A stretch of 64,000 nucleotides of DNA, taken from positions 992,001 to 1,056,000 of the forward strand of contig NZ_CANMNI010000001.1 in the NCBI RefSeq assembly GCF_947499215.1, written 5' to 3'. Below, one piece after another: positions 35,059 to 45,513 of this stretch; position 1 is the stretch's first letter; every line of letters starts with the position of its first letter. The position numbers and the translations under genes are program-made. The notes under the pieces are model-generated. The model saw only the letters and a program-made list of their open reading frames with translations, was not told the DNA's origin and searched no databases. Source of the DNA: an uncultured Pontibacter sp. GTDB lineage: Bacteria; Bacteroidota; Bacteroidia; Cytophagales; Hymenobacteraceae.

Positions 35059-36196
35059 TCTTTCTGTACAGGAGTTGCAACAGCACGCCACTCCTTTCTA
35101 TGTATACGACCTCGACCTGTTGCGCCAGACACTGCAGCAGGCCAGCCAAGAGGCCGCTAAATACAATTTTCAGGTGCACTACGCCATGAAGGCGAACACG
35201 AACAGCCCGATTCTGAACGAGATGCGCGCCGTGGGCTTTGGAGCTGACTGCGTGAGTGGCAACGAGGTGAAATGCGCCATCGCAAATGGATTTCCAGCAC
35301 ACCATGTGGTGTTTGCCGGTGTGGGCAAGTCCGACGCCGAAATAAACTTTGCGCTGGATCAGGACATTTTCTGCTTCAACTGCGAGTCGAGCCATGAGCT
35401 GACCGTGCTAAACGAACTGGCGGAGGCAAAAGGCAAAACAGCCCGCATAGCGTTGCGCATCAACCCAAACGTGAATGCCAATACGCACAAGTACATCACA
35501 ACCGGACTCGAGGAAAACAAGTTCGGCATCAACGCATGGGAATTGCCCGATGTTCTGGCGCTGCTCAAAACACTGCCGAACCTGTCGCTGATCGGTCTGC
35601 ATTTCCACATCGGCTCTCAGATCACGGACTTATCGGCTTTCCGCAACTTGTGCACGCGTGTGAACGAATTTCAGGACTGGTTCGAGTCGCAGCAGGTACA
35701 GTTGGAGCACATCAACGTAGGTGGTGGACTCGGCGTGGACTACTACAACCCGGACGATCAGCCTATACCTGATTTTGAGGCTTACTTTTCGCTCTTCAAT
35801 CAGTTTCTGGAGGTGCGCCCTAATCAGCAGGTTCATTTTGAACTCGGCAGAGCATTAGTTGCTCAGAGTGGTACACTCATTTCCAAGGTGCTCTACATCA
35901 AGAAAGGAGTATCAACCAATTTCGCCATTCTAGACGCTGGCATGACCGAGTTGATCCGCCCGGCGCTGTACCAGTCTTACCATAAGATCGAGAACCTGAG
36001 CAGCAAGGGCACTGAGGAGCGCTATGACGTGGTGGGTCCCATCTGCGAGTCATCTGACTGTTTCGGCAAAGCAGTGGTACTGCCTGAAACGAATCGTGGC
36101 GATCTGATCGCGATCCGTACGGCCGGTGCCTATGGCGAAGTGATGGCCTCGTCTTACAACTTGCGTGATAAGGCCGCTGCCATATACCTTGGTTAA
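35051..36196 (+). CDS. lysA: Diaminopimelate decarboxylase
   Basis: 381 residues from the ATG at 35051, which overlaps the aspartokinase stop; a longer frame from 35021 would run through the upstream gene. PLP lysine in H-Y-A-M-K-A-N; G-L-H-F-H-I-G-S-Q and the C-terminal C-E-S-S-D motif of the dimer active site are intact. It converts meso-diaminopimelate to lysine. Confidence 0.95.
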   Translation: MLNLSVQELQQHATPFYVYDLDLLRQTLQQASQEAAKYNFQVHYAMKANTNSPILNEMRAVGFGADCVSGNEVKCAIANGFPAHHVVFAGVGKSDAEINFALDQDIFCFNCESSHELTVLNELAEAKGKTARIALRINPNVNANTHKYITTGLEENKFGINAWELPDVLALLKTLPNLSLIGLHFHIGSQITDLSAFRNLCTRVNEFQDWFESQQVQLEHINVGGGLGVDYYNPDDQPIPDFEAYFSLFNQFLEVRPNQQVHFELGRALVAQSGTLISKVLYIKKGVSTNFAILDAGMTELIRPALYQSYHKIENLSSKGTEERYDVVGPICESSDCFGKAVVLPETNRGDLIAIRTAGAYGEVMASSYNLRDKAAAIYLG

Positions 36197-36214
36197 GAAT
36201 CAGCAAAGCTGCAT

Positions 36215-36262
36215 AAAAAAGAAAGCCCCGGTTCTGTAGAAAGAACCGGGGCTTTCGCACTC
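36215..36262 (+). terminator. Intrinsic terminator of the lysC-lysA unit
   Basis: 15-bp perfect stem (36221-36235 with 36242-36256) of the GAAAGCCCCGG type with a 6-nt loop. An A tract precedes the stem, so it may also act on the minus-strand gene ending at 36292. Confidence 0.85.
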
Positions 36263-36291
36263 TTAACCCAAAACCATCACACATAAAATCT

Positions 36292-36978
36292 TTACAGCGG
36301 GAGCGATACTACAAAATCGGGCTCGGCGTGCTTTACAAGCGGCTGCTTATGGAAAAAGTTAGCCATTTCAAGTGCGTTTCCGCGGGAGTTCTTGTCGGCA
36401 CGCAGCACAAAGGTATCTTCGCTCAAAGCCGTTATCAGTTCGGTACCGGTCGCATTGGCCAACCGATTCAGCACATCATTGGCTGGCTGGCGCCCAGCTT
36501 CCACCGTTACGATAAATTCGTTGGATATACCCAGCAGTTGTCCATCGCCTGTTTCAAAAAACGGAGCAGCATAGCTTACGGCAGGGTCCTTGGCCATCTG
36601 AGCAATAGCCGCCTCCGCCTGTTGACAGTTTAAGCCATCTACTAACTGGATCGGGTATAAGCGTGCAGAGTTAGAATGCACGGCCTGTCCCAAGCTTTGC
36701 ACAAATCCGTGGCGCTGTGTAGCCTCACTGATCTGTTCTATACTTAAGTCATCTGTAAAAGCAACCAGTATCTTTCTAGTGTAGACCAGACCCAAATCCT
36801 TTTGCTCGTCTTTATAATAATAAGTTTGATTGATACAGGAGCCTCCTGCTGCCTTAATCGGATTTAGCAACCCCGGATCAAACCGCACATTACGAATGGG
36901 GGTCGCGTTGTCGTAGCGACAGGAGGAAAATATGATTATAAAGAGTAGAGAGCCTAGCCAGGGTATATTGATTTTCAT
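36292..36978 (-). CDS. Lipoprotein with two subtilase-prodomain-like units
   Basis: 228 residues. Lipobox F-S-S-C near residue 20. The body reads as two similar units: the first ends with A-Q-M-A-K-D-P-A-V-S-Y-A-A-P-F-F, the second with A-N-F-F-H-K-Q-P-L-V-K-H-A-E-P-D-F, both like the last strand of S8 protease propeptides (x-x-P-x-V-x-x-A-x-P-x-x). No protease domain follows; the gene ends after the second unit. It could be a free-standing protease inhibitor or chaperone on the envelope. I did not recognise a named family. Confidence 0.55.
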   Translation of the reverse strand: MKINIPWLGSLLFIIIFSSCRYDNATPIRNVRFDPGLLNPIKAAGGSCINQTYYYKDEQKDLGLVYTRKILVAFTDDLSIEQISEATQRHGFVQSLGQAVHSNSARLYPIQLVDGLNCQQAEAAIAQMAKDPAVSYAAPFFETGDGQLLGISNEFIVTVEAGRQPANDVLNRLANATGTELITALSEDTFVLRADKNSRGNALEMANFFHKQPLVKHAEPDFVVSLPL

Positions 36979-37249
36979 CGCTGTTTTGTTATGTATCGTC
37001 CATGAATAATCTTTGTACGATAGTATAACCGGAAACAGACGAAAATATCCTCGTTATTTATTCAAATATTTTAACATATCTCTCAACTAACTAGTTGGCA
37101 ACATATTACACACGCTCTATTTAAAATAAGTACAAAATAATAGATAAATTGTCAAATAAAGCAAATTGAATTATTCTTATAAGCTCAATTTAGAATAAAG
37201 CTGGACCAGCCTCTATATTTCCCAGTAACTTCATTTGGCCAGAAACTCA

Positions 37250-38503
37250 TTAAGCAGGCACTGCCGTTGCACTGGTCAAAGCGCTAAACAAATGTTTAGA
37301 AGGTATAGATTTAGGTATAGCCGCTACAAATACCCTTTGCCTTTTCAATGCATCTTGGTGCAGCTTCAATTGCTGCGGTTCCACAGAAACTACTGCCTGC
37401 CTCAAGTCGGAAGATTGGTACAATGCCGTAGCCTTCAGTAGGTTCAGAAGGTCCAAACTTAACCTATCCTTACTTTCCAACAGCAGCGTAAGCGGCTCTT
37501 CACCCATTGCAACGGCGGCTTTACTTGCACACAGCTTCGGGTAGGTATAGCGGTATCCGCGTACAGCTGAAGTGATATCAGCCCATACCGCCGAACCAGT
37601 CGGGTGACTGCCCGCACCACGCCCTTTCAGGAATTGCTGTCCTGCAAACTGTGCATTTATCTCGATTCCATTGAATTCTGCCTCGACCCCGTACAGGGCG
37701 TCGGTTTCAGGTATCCATGTTGGAAGCACTTGCAAGGAGACCTGCGTTGTGCTTACTGCTTTAAGTGAGCCCACCAGCTTGATGCGGCAACCGAATGCAG
37801 CGGCCAATTCTATAGCTTCCGCTGAAATGTGGTTGATACCAAAGTGAAGTACCTCATCCGGATGCACCAGCACCCCATAGGCATGCGCTGCCAAAATACA
37901 GAGCTTATGCAAAGCGTCTGTTCCCTCTACGTCCAAGGACGGATCGGCCTCTGCAAAGCCCAACTCCTGTGCCTGCTCCAGAGCGAACTGGTAACTGCCT
38001 CGCTCAGTGTGCAGCTTGCTTAATATATAATTAGAGGAGCCATTGAGTATCCCTCGCACCTCCACCAGTGGCTCTGATCCATAATAGGCTTCGAGTGTGC
38101 GTAGCACAGGTATACTACCACACACGGAAGCTTCGTAAAGCAGTACGCCACCGTACTTCTGTTGCAAACTGATCAGCTCAGGCAAATTTTCGGCGATCAC
38201 TTTTTTATTAGCCGATATTACCGTTCTACCTTGCTGCAGGGTCTGCCTAAGTATAGCGAGCGCCTCCTTCGGATCGCTGATCAGTTCAGCAATAATATCG
38301 AGACTTGTATCCTGCAGCACCTCCTGCACATTGTAGGTAAAGGCGGATGCTGGCAGCGTACGGGGCTTCTCTTTGTCCTTCACACAGATGCTTCCTATTT
38401 CCCAGCCAAGGTGCCGGTTAGCTTCCACCACGTCGTAGAGTCCTTGCCCTACGCAGCCGAAACCTATCAGCCCGATTCGTTTTTTAAACTTCTGTATTTT
38501 CAT
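37250..38503 (-). CDS. hom: Homoserine dehydrogenase
   Basis: 417 residues. NAD(P)-binding G-F-G-C-V-G-Q-G at the N-terminus, the catalytic-domain stretch G-I-L-N-G-S-S-N-Y-I-L and the signature A-x-x-x-G-x-A-E-A-D-P-S-x-D-V-E-G-x-D. A C-terminal extension of about 90 residues without a clear ACT domain completes it. It reduces aspartate semialdehyde to homoserine. It is the last gene of metY-metX-hom and overlaps metX by 20 bases. Confidence 0.93.
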   Translation of the reverse strand: MKIQKFKKRIGLIGFGCVGQGLYDVVEANRHLGWEIGSICVKDKEKPRTLPASAFTYNVQEVLQDTSLDIIAELISDPKEALAILRQTLQQGRTVISANKKVIAENLPELISLQQKYGGVLLYEASVCGSIPVLRTLEAYYGSEPLVEVRGILNGSSNYILSKLHTERGSYQFALEQAQELGFAEADPSLDVEGTDALHKLCILAAHAYGVLVHPDEVLHFGINHISAEAIELAAAFGCRIKLVGSLKAVSTTQVSLQVLPTWIPETDALYGVEAEFNGIEINAQFAGQQFLKGRGAGSHPTGSAVWADITSAVRGYRYTYPKLCASKAAVAMGEEPLTLLLESKDRLSLDLLNLLKATALYQSSDLRQAVVSVEPQQLKLHQDALKRQRVFVAAIPKSIPSKHLFSALTSATAVPA

Positions 38504-39541
38504 AGTGTATGTGCTTTACTTTTTCTGTTTCATAAAATTCCCGGATGGCCTGCGTGAGCTGTACCGTTTCTACTAAAAAGCCGTCGTGTCCGTAGCCGGA
38601 GTGGAGCAGCGTAAACTGAGAGTCCGGTACCAGTCTATGCAGCTGCTCTTGCTCCTCTTTGGGGAAAAGCAGATCGGTGTCTACCCCGACAAAAAGCGTT
38701 TTGGCCTGAAGTCGCTCCAAAGCTTTCTTGACTCCTCCCCTATCCCGGCCAATGTTGTGGGAATCCATGGCTTTGGAGAGCAGCCAGTAGGTATAAGCAT
38801 TGAAGCGTTTGGCTAGTTTTTCGCCTTGGTATACCTGATAAGATGCTGCCCTAAAATTATCGGTGATGCTGTTGCCCGGCTCCTGCTGACTTGCCTCGTA
38901 GCAGGTATAGTGTCTGTAAGAAAGCATGGCTATGGCACGGGCCGTTGTGAGACCTGCTATACCTGCCTCGCTCGAATTAGTCTGCCAAGTCGGGTCCTGC
39001 CGGATGGCCATGCGCTGGCTTTCGTTAAAGGCGATTCCCCATGCCGAATGCCGCGCATTGGAAGCTACCTGAATCAGATTCCTGAAAACCTCCGGTTGCA
39101 AAATGGCCCATTCCAGCGCCTGTTGTCCTCCCAGCGAGCCGCCAAGCAAGGTATGGACGTGCGCTATACCTAGGTCCTGCCGCAGCAGATCGAAGGCCCC
39201 CACGATATCTCGGTTGGTGAGCTGCGGGAAACTGTGGTAATACGGCTGCAGCGTCTGTGGATTAACCGACAGTGGACCGGTGGATCCATAGCAGCCGCCC
39301 AGTGTATTGGCGCAAATCACAAACCAGTCAGCGGGATTGTAAAGTTTACCTTCGCCGAACAGCCCGGCCCACCAATCGGTGAAGTCGGAACTGCCGGTGA
39401 GGGCATGGCATATCCACAGCACGTTGCTTCGGTCTTGGTTGAGTTGTCCATAAGTTGTATAAGCCAACTGGAAGCCGGGAAGAAATGACCCAGACTCCAG
39501 CTGGAATCTTTTCTGATAGTGATAAACTAATTGTTCGGGCA

Positions 39542-39542
<1 letters not shown>
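38484..39542 (-). CDS. metX: Homoserine O-acetyltransferase
   Basis: 352 residues, alpha/beta-hydrolase fold. Nucleophile in G-G-S-L-G-G-Q-Q-A-L-E-W; N-T-L-G-G-C-Y-G-S-T-G-P and the C-terminal H-S-G-Y-G-H-D-G-F-L motif (catalytic His) are intact. It activates homoserine with acetyl-CoA (MetX proteins can be acetyl- or succinyl-specific; not resolved here). Start overlaps the metY stop by one base (TAATG). Confidence 0.93.
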
Positions 39543-40882
<1,340 letters not shown>

Positions 40883-41019
40883 TTAGTTTAAAATTTGGAA
40901 AAATACAGAATAGATTAGCTTGTTTTAAGACAAGAAGGAAGAAGAGGCTACAGCCGTCTGCTCACAGGCTATACCTGTGGCTCGGCGTAATTGCAGCAAT
41001 ACAATGGGAGTTGGTCGCG

Positions 41020-41157
41020 CTAGCAACAGCAGCGACAACACATGCACATTCGGCTACAGCGGGTAGTAGCGAAAGTATAAGCATGCGAAATAACAGGTAG
41101 TTGAGCTGCCGGTGTAGAAAACAATAGAAGTTGCGTTGGCTTGGTTCCCTTTTCCAT
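41020..41157 (-). CDS. Cysteine-rich leader peptide (45 residues) upstream of metY
   Basis: A short open frame starts 11 bases after the SAM-I aptamer. The ATG is followed by an unremarkable N-terminal part and ends T-R-C-S-R-M-C-M-C-C-R-C-C-C-stop: seven Cys in the last 12 codons. A helix forms between the Cys-codon tract (41032-41039) and the bases just after the stop (41010-41018), 8 pairs with one bulge, so ribosome position at the Cys codons would change the fold. Further hairpins (CACAGG/CCTGTG at about 40966-40982) follow before metY. The arrangement fits translation-dependent attenuation sensing Cys-tRNA. Not a structural protein. Confidence 0.7.
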   Translation of the reverse strand: MEKGTKPTQLLLFSTPAAQLPVISHAYTFATTRCSRMCMCCRCCC

Positions 41158-41167
41158 AACGTTATCA

Positions 41168-41268
41168 ATTTATATACATCCGGACTTCCGGAATCAGGAA
41201 TTAGCACCTTGCCTGAGGCTGGTTGCTAGCGTTTCACAGAGCCTGTCTCTCCACGCTTCTTTATAAAT
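41168..41268 (-). promoter_or_regulatory. SAM-I (S-box) riboswitch
   Basis: Minus-strand aptamer. The core elements in order are AGAAGCGTGGAGAGAC, the GCTCTGTGAAAC segment, GCAACCAGCC, AAGGTGCTAATTCC and a terminal GGAAGTCCGG hairpin region, closed by P1 ATTTATA (41262-41268) with TATAAAT (41168-41174). This is the classical S-box layout. Binding SAM should lower expression of metY-metX-hom. Confidence 0.93.
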
Positions 41269-41301
41269 CGATACCCACAAGGGATATCAGACTTGATGAT
41301 G

Positions 41302-41333
41302 CAAACTTAGAGCAGCATTTTAAATAATCCAAA
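41302..41333 (-). promoter_or_regulatory. Promoter of the riboswitch-metY transcript
   Basis: On the minus strand TTTG (41333-41330), a 20-base spacer, and TAAGTTTG (41309-41302): a full match to the Bacteroidota -33/-7 consensus with standard spacing. Transcription would begin about 25-30 bases before the aptamer. Confidence 0.75.
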
Positions 41334-41440
41334 TTTTTAATTTAAATAATTTTAAGATCACCGAAAAATCAATTTAACAACTCTGTATAACAACAACTTA
41401 CACACGTTATTATATCTGACTGATATACCCATTAATTCAT

Positions 41441-41448
41441 TATCTTTG
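41441..41448 (+). promoter_or_regulatory. -7 promoter element of the SDR gene (TATCTTTG)
   Basis: Exact TAnnTTTG match 76 bases before the ATG at 41524. The intervening leader contains an inverted pair of the abundant TATACCTG motif (41484-41504) that can fold as a small hairpin. Confidence 0.55.
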
Positions 41449-41523
41449 AATAAGATAATTACTCAGGAATAACAATCCTAAGCTATACCTGTTGTGCAGG
41501 TATAAACTACCTGACAGACACGA

Positions 41524-43008
41524 ATGAAAATACTCCTGACCGGCGCAAACGGCTACATTGGCAAACGACTCCTGCCTGTGCTGATAGAAGCACAGCACGA
41601 AGTGGTTTGCCTTGTCCGGGACCCGCGCCGCTTCGAGGTACCTGACAGTCTGCAGGGCAAAATTCAAGTGGTAAAAGGAGATTTGCTCAATCCGGAAACT
41701 TTAGAGCATCTGCCGCGGGATATTGAAGCGGCCTACTATCTGGTGCACTCCATGGGCTCCGGCTCAGCGGACTTTGAATCGGCTGAAAAAAAATCGGCTG
41801 CCAACTTCGTCAGCTACCTCAACACGACCAGCGCAAAGCAGCTCATCTACCTTAGCGGTATTGCCAATGATGATCACTTGTCTAAGCACCTGACTTCCCG
41901 CCGGCAGGTAGAGGATGTGCTCGCGCAGGCGAAAGCTTCGCTTACGGTGCTAAGGGCCGCGATCATTATCGGATCGGGCAGTGCCTCCTTTGAGATCATC
42001 CGTGACCTAGTGGAGAAACTGCCGGTGATGGTGACACCCCGCTGGCTCAACTCCCGTTGCCAGCCTATTGCGATACGCGATGTCATGTTTTACCTGACTG
42101 CCGTACTTGGCCGTGAAGACTGCTATGATAAACGTTTCGAGATCGGCGGGCCTGATGTGCTTACCTACAAGCAAATGTTGCTGCAACTTGCCAAGGTCCG
42201 ACACCTGAAGCGGCGCATCTATACTTTACCGGTGCTCACACCCAAGCTCTCCTCCTACTGGCTGTACTTTGTCACGAGCACCAATTACGCGCTGGCCCGC
42301 AGTCTGGTGGAGAGTCTGCGCAACGATGCGGTGGTGAAAGACAGCAGTATACAGCAACTTATTCCACACAAGTGTTTGAGTTACGAGAGTGCTCTTAATC
42401 TGGCTTTTACCAAGATGGAGCAGAACATGGTGGTGTCGAGTTGGAAGGATGCACTGGTGAGTGGCAGCATGCAAAACAACTTCATGGATTTTGTACAAAT
42501 TCCAGAACATGGCGTGCTCACCGACCGGCAGCGCATGCGCTTTAACAGAGACCCCGAAGAGGTGATGGATAACATCCTGCGCATTGGCGGTGAGCGTGGC
42601 TGGTATAAGACGGACTTCCTGTGGGAGATACGCGGCTTGCTCGACAAGATGGTAGGCGGTGTAGGTTTGCAGCGCGGCAGACGGCACCCCTCAGATGTTC
42701 GCGCCGGCGATTCCATCGATTTTTGGCGCGTACTGGCCGTTGACCACAAGGCGTATCGCCTCTTGCTATATGCTGAAATGAAGCTACCCGGCGAAGCTTG
42801 GCTGCAGTTTAAAATTTGCCGCGAGGCCGACGGAAACTACCTCGAGCAACTGGCCGCCTTCCGACCCGACGGCTTGGCAGGCAGGCTGTACTGGTATGCC
42901 ATGCTACCATTTCATTTTATTATTTTTAGAGGAATGGCAAATAACATCATCCGTTACGAAGACCCGCCAGTATCGAAAGTTCCAACATTGGATAAACATT
43001 CTAAATAA
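41524..43008 (+). CDS. NAD(P)-binding SDR-type protein with C-terminal DUF2867
   Basis: 494 residues. An N-terminal atypical short-chain dehydrogenase domain with G-A-N-G-Y-I-G-K-R-L-L-P and a Y-Y-L-V-H-S-M-G segment (about 1-290) is followed by a DUF2867 domain (about 320-480; V-G-G-V-G-L-Q-R-G-R-R and P-G-E-A-W-L-Q-F). Fusions of this type are widespread in Bacteroidota and actinobacteria; the substrate is unknown. The end, with F-H-F-I-I-F-R-G-M, is hydrophobic. Monocistronic. Confidence 0.88.
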   Translation: MKILLTGANGYIGKRLLPVLIEAQHEVVCLVRDPRRFEVPDSLQGKIQVVKGDLLNPETLEHLPRDIEAAYYLVHSMGSGSADFESAEKKSAANFVSYLNTTSAKQLIYLSGIANDDHLSKHLTSRRQVEDVLAQAKASLTVLRAAIIIGSGSASFEIIRDLVEKLPVMVTPRWLNSRCQPIAIRDVMFYLTAVLGREDCYDKRFEIGGPDVLTYKQMLLQLAKVRHLKRRIYTLPVLTPKLSSYWLYFVTSTNYALARSLVESLRNDAVVKDSSIQQLIPHKCLSYESALNLAFTKMEQNMVVSSWKDALVSGSMQNNFMDFVQIPEHGVLTDRQRMRFNRDPEEVMDNILRIGGERGWYKTDFLWEIRGLLDKMVGGVGLQRGRRHPSDVRAGDSIDFWRVLAVDHKAYRLLLYAEMKLPGEAWLQFKICREADGNYLEQLAAFRPDGLAGRLYWYAMLPFHFIIFRGMANNIIRYEDPPVSKVPTLDKHSK

Positions 43009-43152
43009 TGTACAAACAATAGATTTCATAATATAAAACTATAGCTATACTTAAGAGTATACAGCAATGTCTCAACTCAGATGATTATCCTTTCTGCGAA
43101 GGCATTTCACATTTATACCTATACCTTATAAGTCTCAGCGACAAAAATATTT

Positions 43153-43160
43153 TAACTTTG
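43153..43160 (+). promoter_or_regulatory. -7 promoter element of purC (TAACTTTG)
   Basis: Exact TAnnTTTG match, 25 bases before the ATG at 43185. It shows that an in-frame TTG at 43158, which lies inside the box, is not the start codon. Confidence 0.6.
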
Positions 43161-43184
43161 CCTTTCTCTAACCCAACAGACCTA

Positions 43185-44132
43185 ATGGAGGCCATAAAAG
43201 AAACTAACTTCTCCTTCGCCGGGCAGACCGGATTTTATAGAGGCAAGGTACGCGATGTTTATTATTTTGAGGACCGTTTAGCGGTAGTAGCCACCGATCG
43301 TATCTCAGCATTTGACGTGGTATTGCCAAGAGCTATACCTTATAAAGGACAGGTTTTAAACCAAATAGCGAGCATAAACCTAAAAGCTACTTCGGACATT
43401 GTGCCGAATTGGGTGTTGTCTACGCCAGACCCGAATGTAACAATCGGTTACCGTTGCGACCCCTACAAAGTGGAGATGGTGATCAGAGGTTATTTGGCTG
43501 GACACGCTTGGCGCGAGTATAAGGCTGGCAAACGCAGTGTGTGCGGTGTAGCTTTGCCAGAAGGCCTACGCGAGAATGATAGACTGCCGGAGCCGATCAT
43601 CACCCCGACGACCAAAGCGGACGAAGGGCATGACGAGGATATCTCCCGTGAAGAAATTCTGGCAAAAGACATTGTATCTGAGCAAGAATATATTAAATTA
43701 GAAGCTTATACCCGGGCGCTCTATGCCAGAGGCACAGAGCTGGCCGCACAGCGCGGACTGATACTGGTGGATACCAAGTACGAGTTCGGCAGCTACAACG
43801 GCGAGGTATACCTGATCGATGAGATCCATACGCCGGACTCTTCGCGCTACTTTTACCTCGAAGGGTATGAAGCGCGACAGCAGAACGGCGAGGCGCAGAA
43901 ACAGTTGTCAAAGGAGTTTGTGCGCCAATGGCTGATCGAACATGACTTTCAAGGAAAAGAAGATCAGACTGTGCCTGAAATGACCGATGAAGTGGTGAAT
44001 AGCATTTCGGACCGCTACATCGAACTTTACGAGGTTTTCACAGGGCAGCCTTTTCATAAAGAGAGTTATGATAATGTGCTCTCACGCATTGAGAATCACA
44101 TAGTGGAAAACATTTTTAACAAGAAAAATTAG
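43185..44132 (+). CDS. purC: Phosphoribosylaminoimidazole-succinocarboxamide synthase
   Basis: 315 residues from the ATG at 43185. It is the longer (about 300-residue) SAICAR synthase type: G-K-V-R-D-V-Y near the start, [19 protein letters not shown] and D-T-K-Y-E-F-G. It joins CAIR and aspartate in purine synthesis. The STAS gene follows with a short gap. Confidence 0.95.
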   Translation: MEAIKETNFSFAGQTGFYRGKVRDVYYFEDRLAVVATDRISAFDVVLPRAIPYKGQVLNQIASINLKATSDIVPNWVLSTPDPNVTIGYRCDPYKVEMVIRGYLAGHAWREYKAGKRSVCGVALPEGLRENDRLPEPIITPTTKADEGHDEDISREEILAKDIVSEQEYIKLEAYTRALYARGTELAAQRGLILVDTKYEFGSYNGEVYLIDEIHTPDSSRYFYLEGYEARQQNGEAQKQLSKEFVRQWLIEHDFQGKEDQTVPEMTDEVVNSISDRYIELYEVFTGQPFHKESYDNVLSRIENHIVENIFNKKN

Positions 44133-44187
44133 AATTATTAACGTGGATTTTGGTACATTCGCGTTTAAATCCTTTACTGGTAGATCT

Positions 44188-44565
44188 ATGAAGTACACGA
44201 TTGATAAGAAAGAAAACTACACGATTATCACGATAGACGAGAAGAAACTGGATACTTCAATCGCTCCGGATTTAAAATCTGAGTTCGTGAAATTGAATGC
44301 TGAAGGGATCACCAATCTGATTCTTGACCTTAATAACGTAAAATACACTGACTCTTCGGGACTGAGCTCTATCCTGATCGCTAACAGACTTTGCAACTCG
44401 TCTAACGGCTTGCTTATCCTGACTAGCCTGCAGGACCACGTGATGAAGTTGATCACAATCTCTAAACTTGAGTCTGTGCTTAACATCCTTCCTACGGTGG
44501 AAGAGGCGATTGACCGCGTGTTTCTGCACGAGATCGAGCAGGACCTGACCAACAAGGAAGACTAG
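44188..44565 (+). CDS. STAS-domain protein (anti-sigma factor antagonist-like)
   Basis: 125 residues from the preferred ATG at 44188; an earlier in-frame start at 44143 lies close to a TACATTCG promoter-like box. The domain has the STAS order beta-alpha-beta with the phosphorylatable loop Y-T-D-S-S-G-L-S-S at about residues 52-60. Such proteins switch partner binding by Ser phosphorylation. No cognate kinase (RsbW-like) is nearby. RNase Z follows 13 bases later, a pairing often seen in Bacteroidota. Confidence 0.88.
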   Translation: MKYTIDKKENYTIITIDEKKLDTSIAPDLKSEFVKLNAEGITNLILDLNNVKYTDSSGLSSILIANRLCNSSNGLLILTSLQDHVMKLITISKLESVLNILPTVEEAIDRVFLHEIEQDLTNKED

Positions 44566-44578
44566 TTATACCTACTTT

Positions 44579-45496
44579 GTGGATTTCGAACTCAGGATAC
44601 TCGGAAGTTCGTCGGCCACACCCTCGGCAAACCGGCACCATACCGCCCAATTGCTGACCATCGACAATCAGCTTCATCTGATTGATTGCGGAGAAGGAAC
44701 CCAAATGCAGCTGATGCTTTACAAGATAAAGCATCAGCGCATTTCTAATATCTACATCAGCCACCTGCACGGCGACCATTACTTTGGTCTGGCAGGTTTG
44801 CTCTCCACCATGCACCTGCAGGGCCGTCCACAGCCGCTGCATCTCTTCGGCCCTCCCGGCCTTTCCGAAATCCTCAGTCTGCAACTTAAGTACTCCGGCA
44901 CCAACCTATGCTACAAGCTTATTTTTCATGAGCTTGACACGACCAGCTACCGCAAAATTTACGAGGACAAAAAGATCACGGTGCACACCATTCCGATGGA
45001 GCACCGCATCCCCTGCTGTGGCTTTCTGTTCCGCGAGAAGCCAAAGCCGCGTCCACTGATCAAAGAGAACCTGCCCGGCTTCCTCACGCCGCCACAGCTG
45101 GTGCGTCTGAAGTGGGGAGAGGACATACGCGACGAACAAGGCAATGTGCTGGTGCGCAACTCCGTAGTAACACTGGAGCCGAAGCGCAGCCGCAGCTACG
45201 CTTACTGTGCAGACAGCAGGTATAAACCAGACCTACTCCCCTATCTGAAAGGCGTGGACCTGCTCTACCACGAAGCCACCTTCACCGATGAACTACGAGA
45301 TCGGGCGCACTATACCTTCCACAGCACCGCCCGACAGGCTGCTGAAATGGCCGTCGCCGCACAGGTGCGCCACTTGCTACTGGGCCACTTCTCGGTGCGC
45401 TACAAAAACCTAACACCCCTGCTTACAGAAGCACAGGAAATCTTCCCGAGAACTGATCTAGCTGTTGAGGGGAGCATCTTTTGTGTGCGCGAATAA
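44579..45496 (+). CDS. rnz: Ribonuclease Z
   Basis: 305 residues from a GTG start. Metallo-beta-lactamase fold with zinc motif H62-L-H64-G-D66-H67, further H in M-E-H-R and D-S-R-Y, and L-L-G-H-F-S-V-R-Y near the C-terminus; E-A-T-F fits the tRNase Z type. It trims tRNA 3' trailers, needed since the tRNAs in this window do not encode CCA. Probably cotranscribed with the STAS gene. Confidence 0.94.
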   Translation: MDFELRILGSSSATPSANRHHTAQLLTIDNQLHLIDCGEGTQMQLMLYKIKHQRISNIYISHLHGDHYFGLAGLLSTMHLQGRPQPLHLFGPPGLSEILSLQLKYSGTNLCYKLIFHELDTTSYRKIYEDKKITVHTIPMEHRIPCCGFLFREKPKPRPLIKENLPGFLTPPQLVRLKWGEDIRDEQGNVLVRNSVVTLEPKRSRSYAYCADSRYKPDLLPYLKGVDLLYHEATFTDELRDRAHYTFHSTARQAAEMAVAAQVRHLLLGHFSVRYKNLTPLLTEAQEIFPRTDLAVEGSIFCVRE

Positions 45497-45513
45497 GATG
45501 TAGCTATACCTAG

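Noticed and set aside
43158..43184. Upstream TTG start for purC
   Set aside because: It falls inside the -7 promoter box TAACTTTG; the ATG at 43185 fits the family start.
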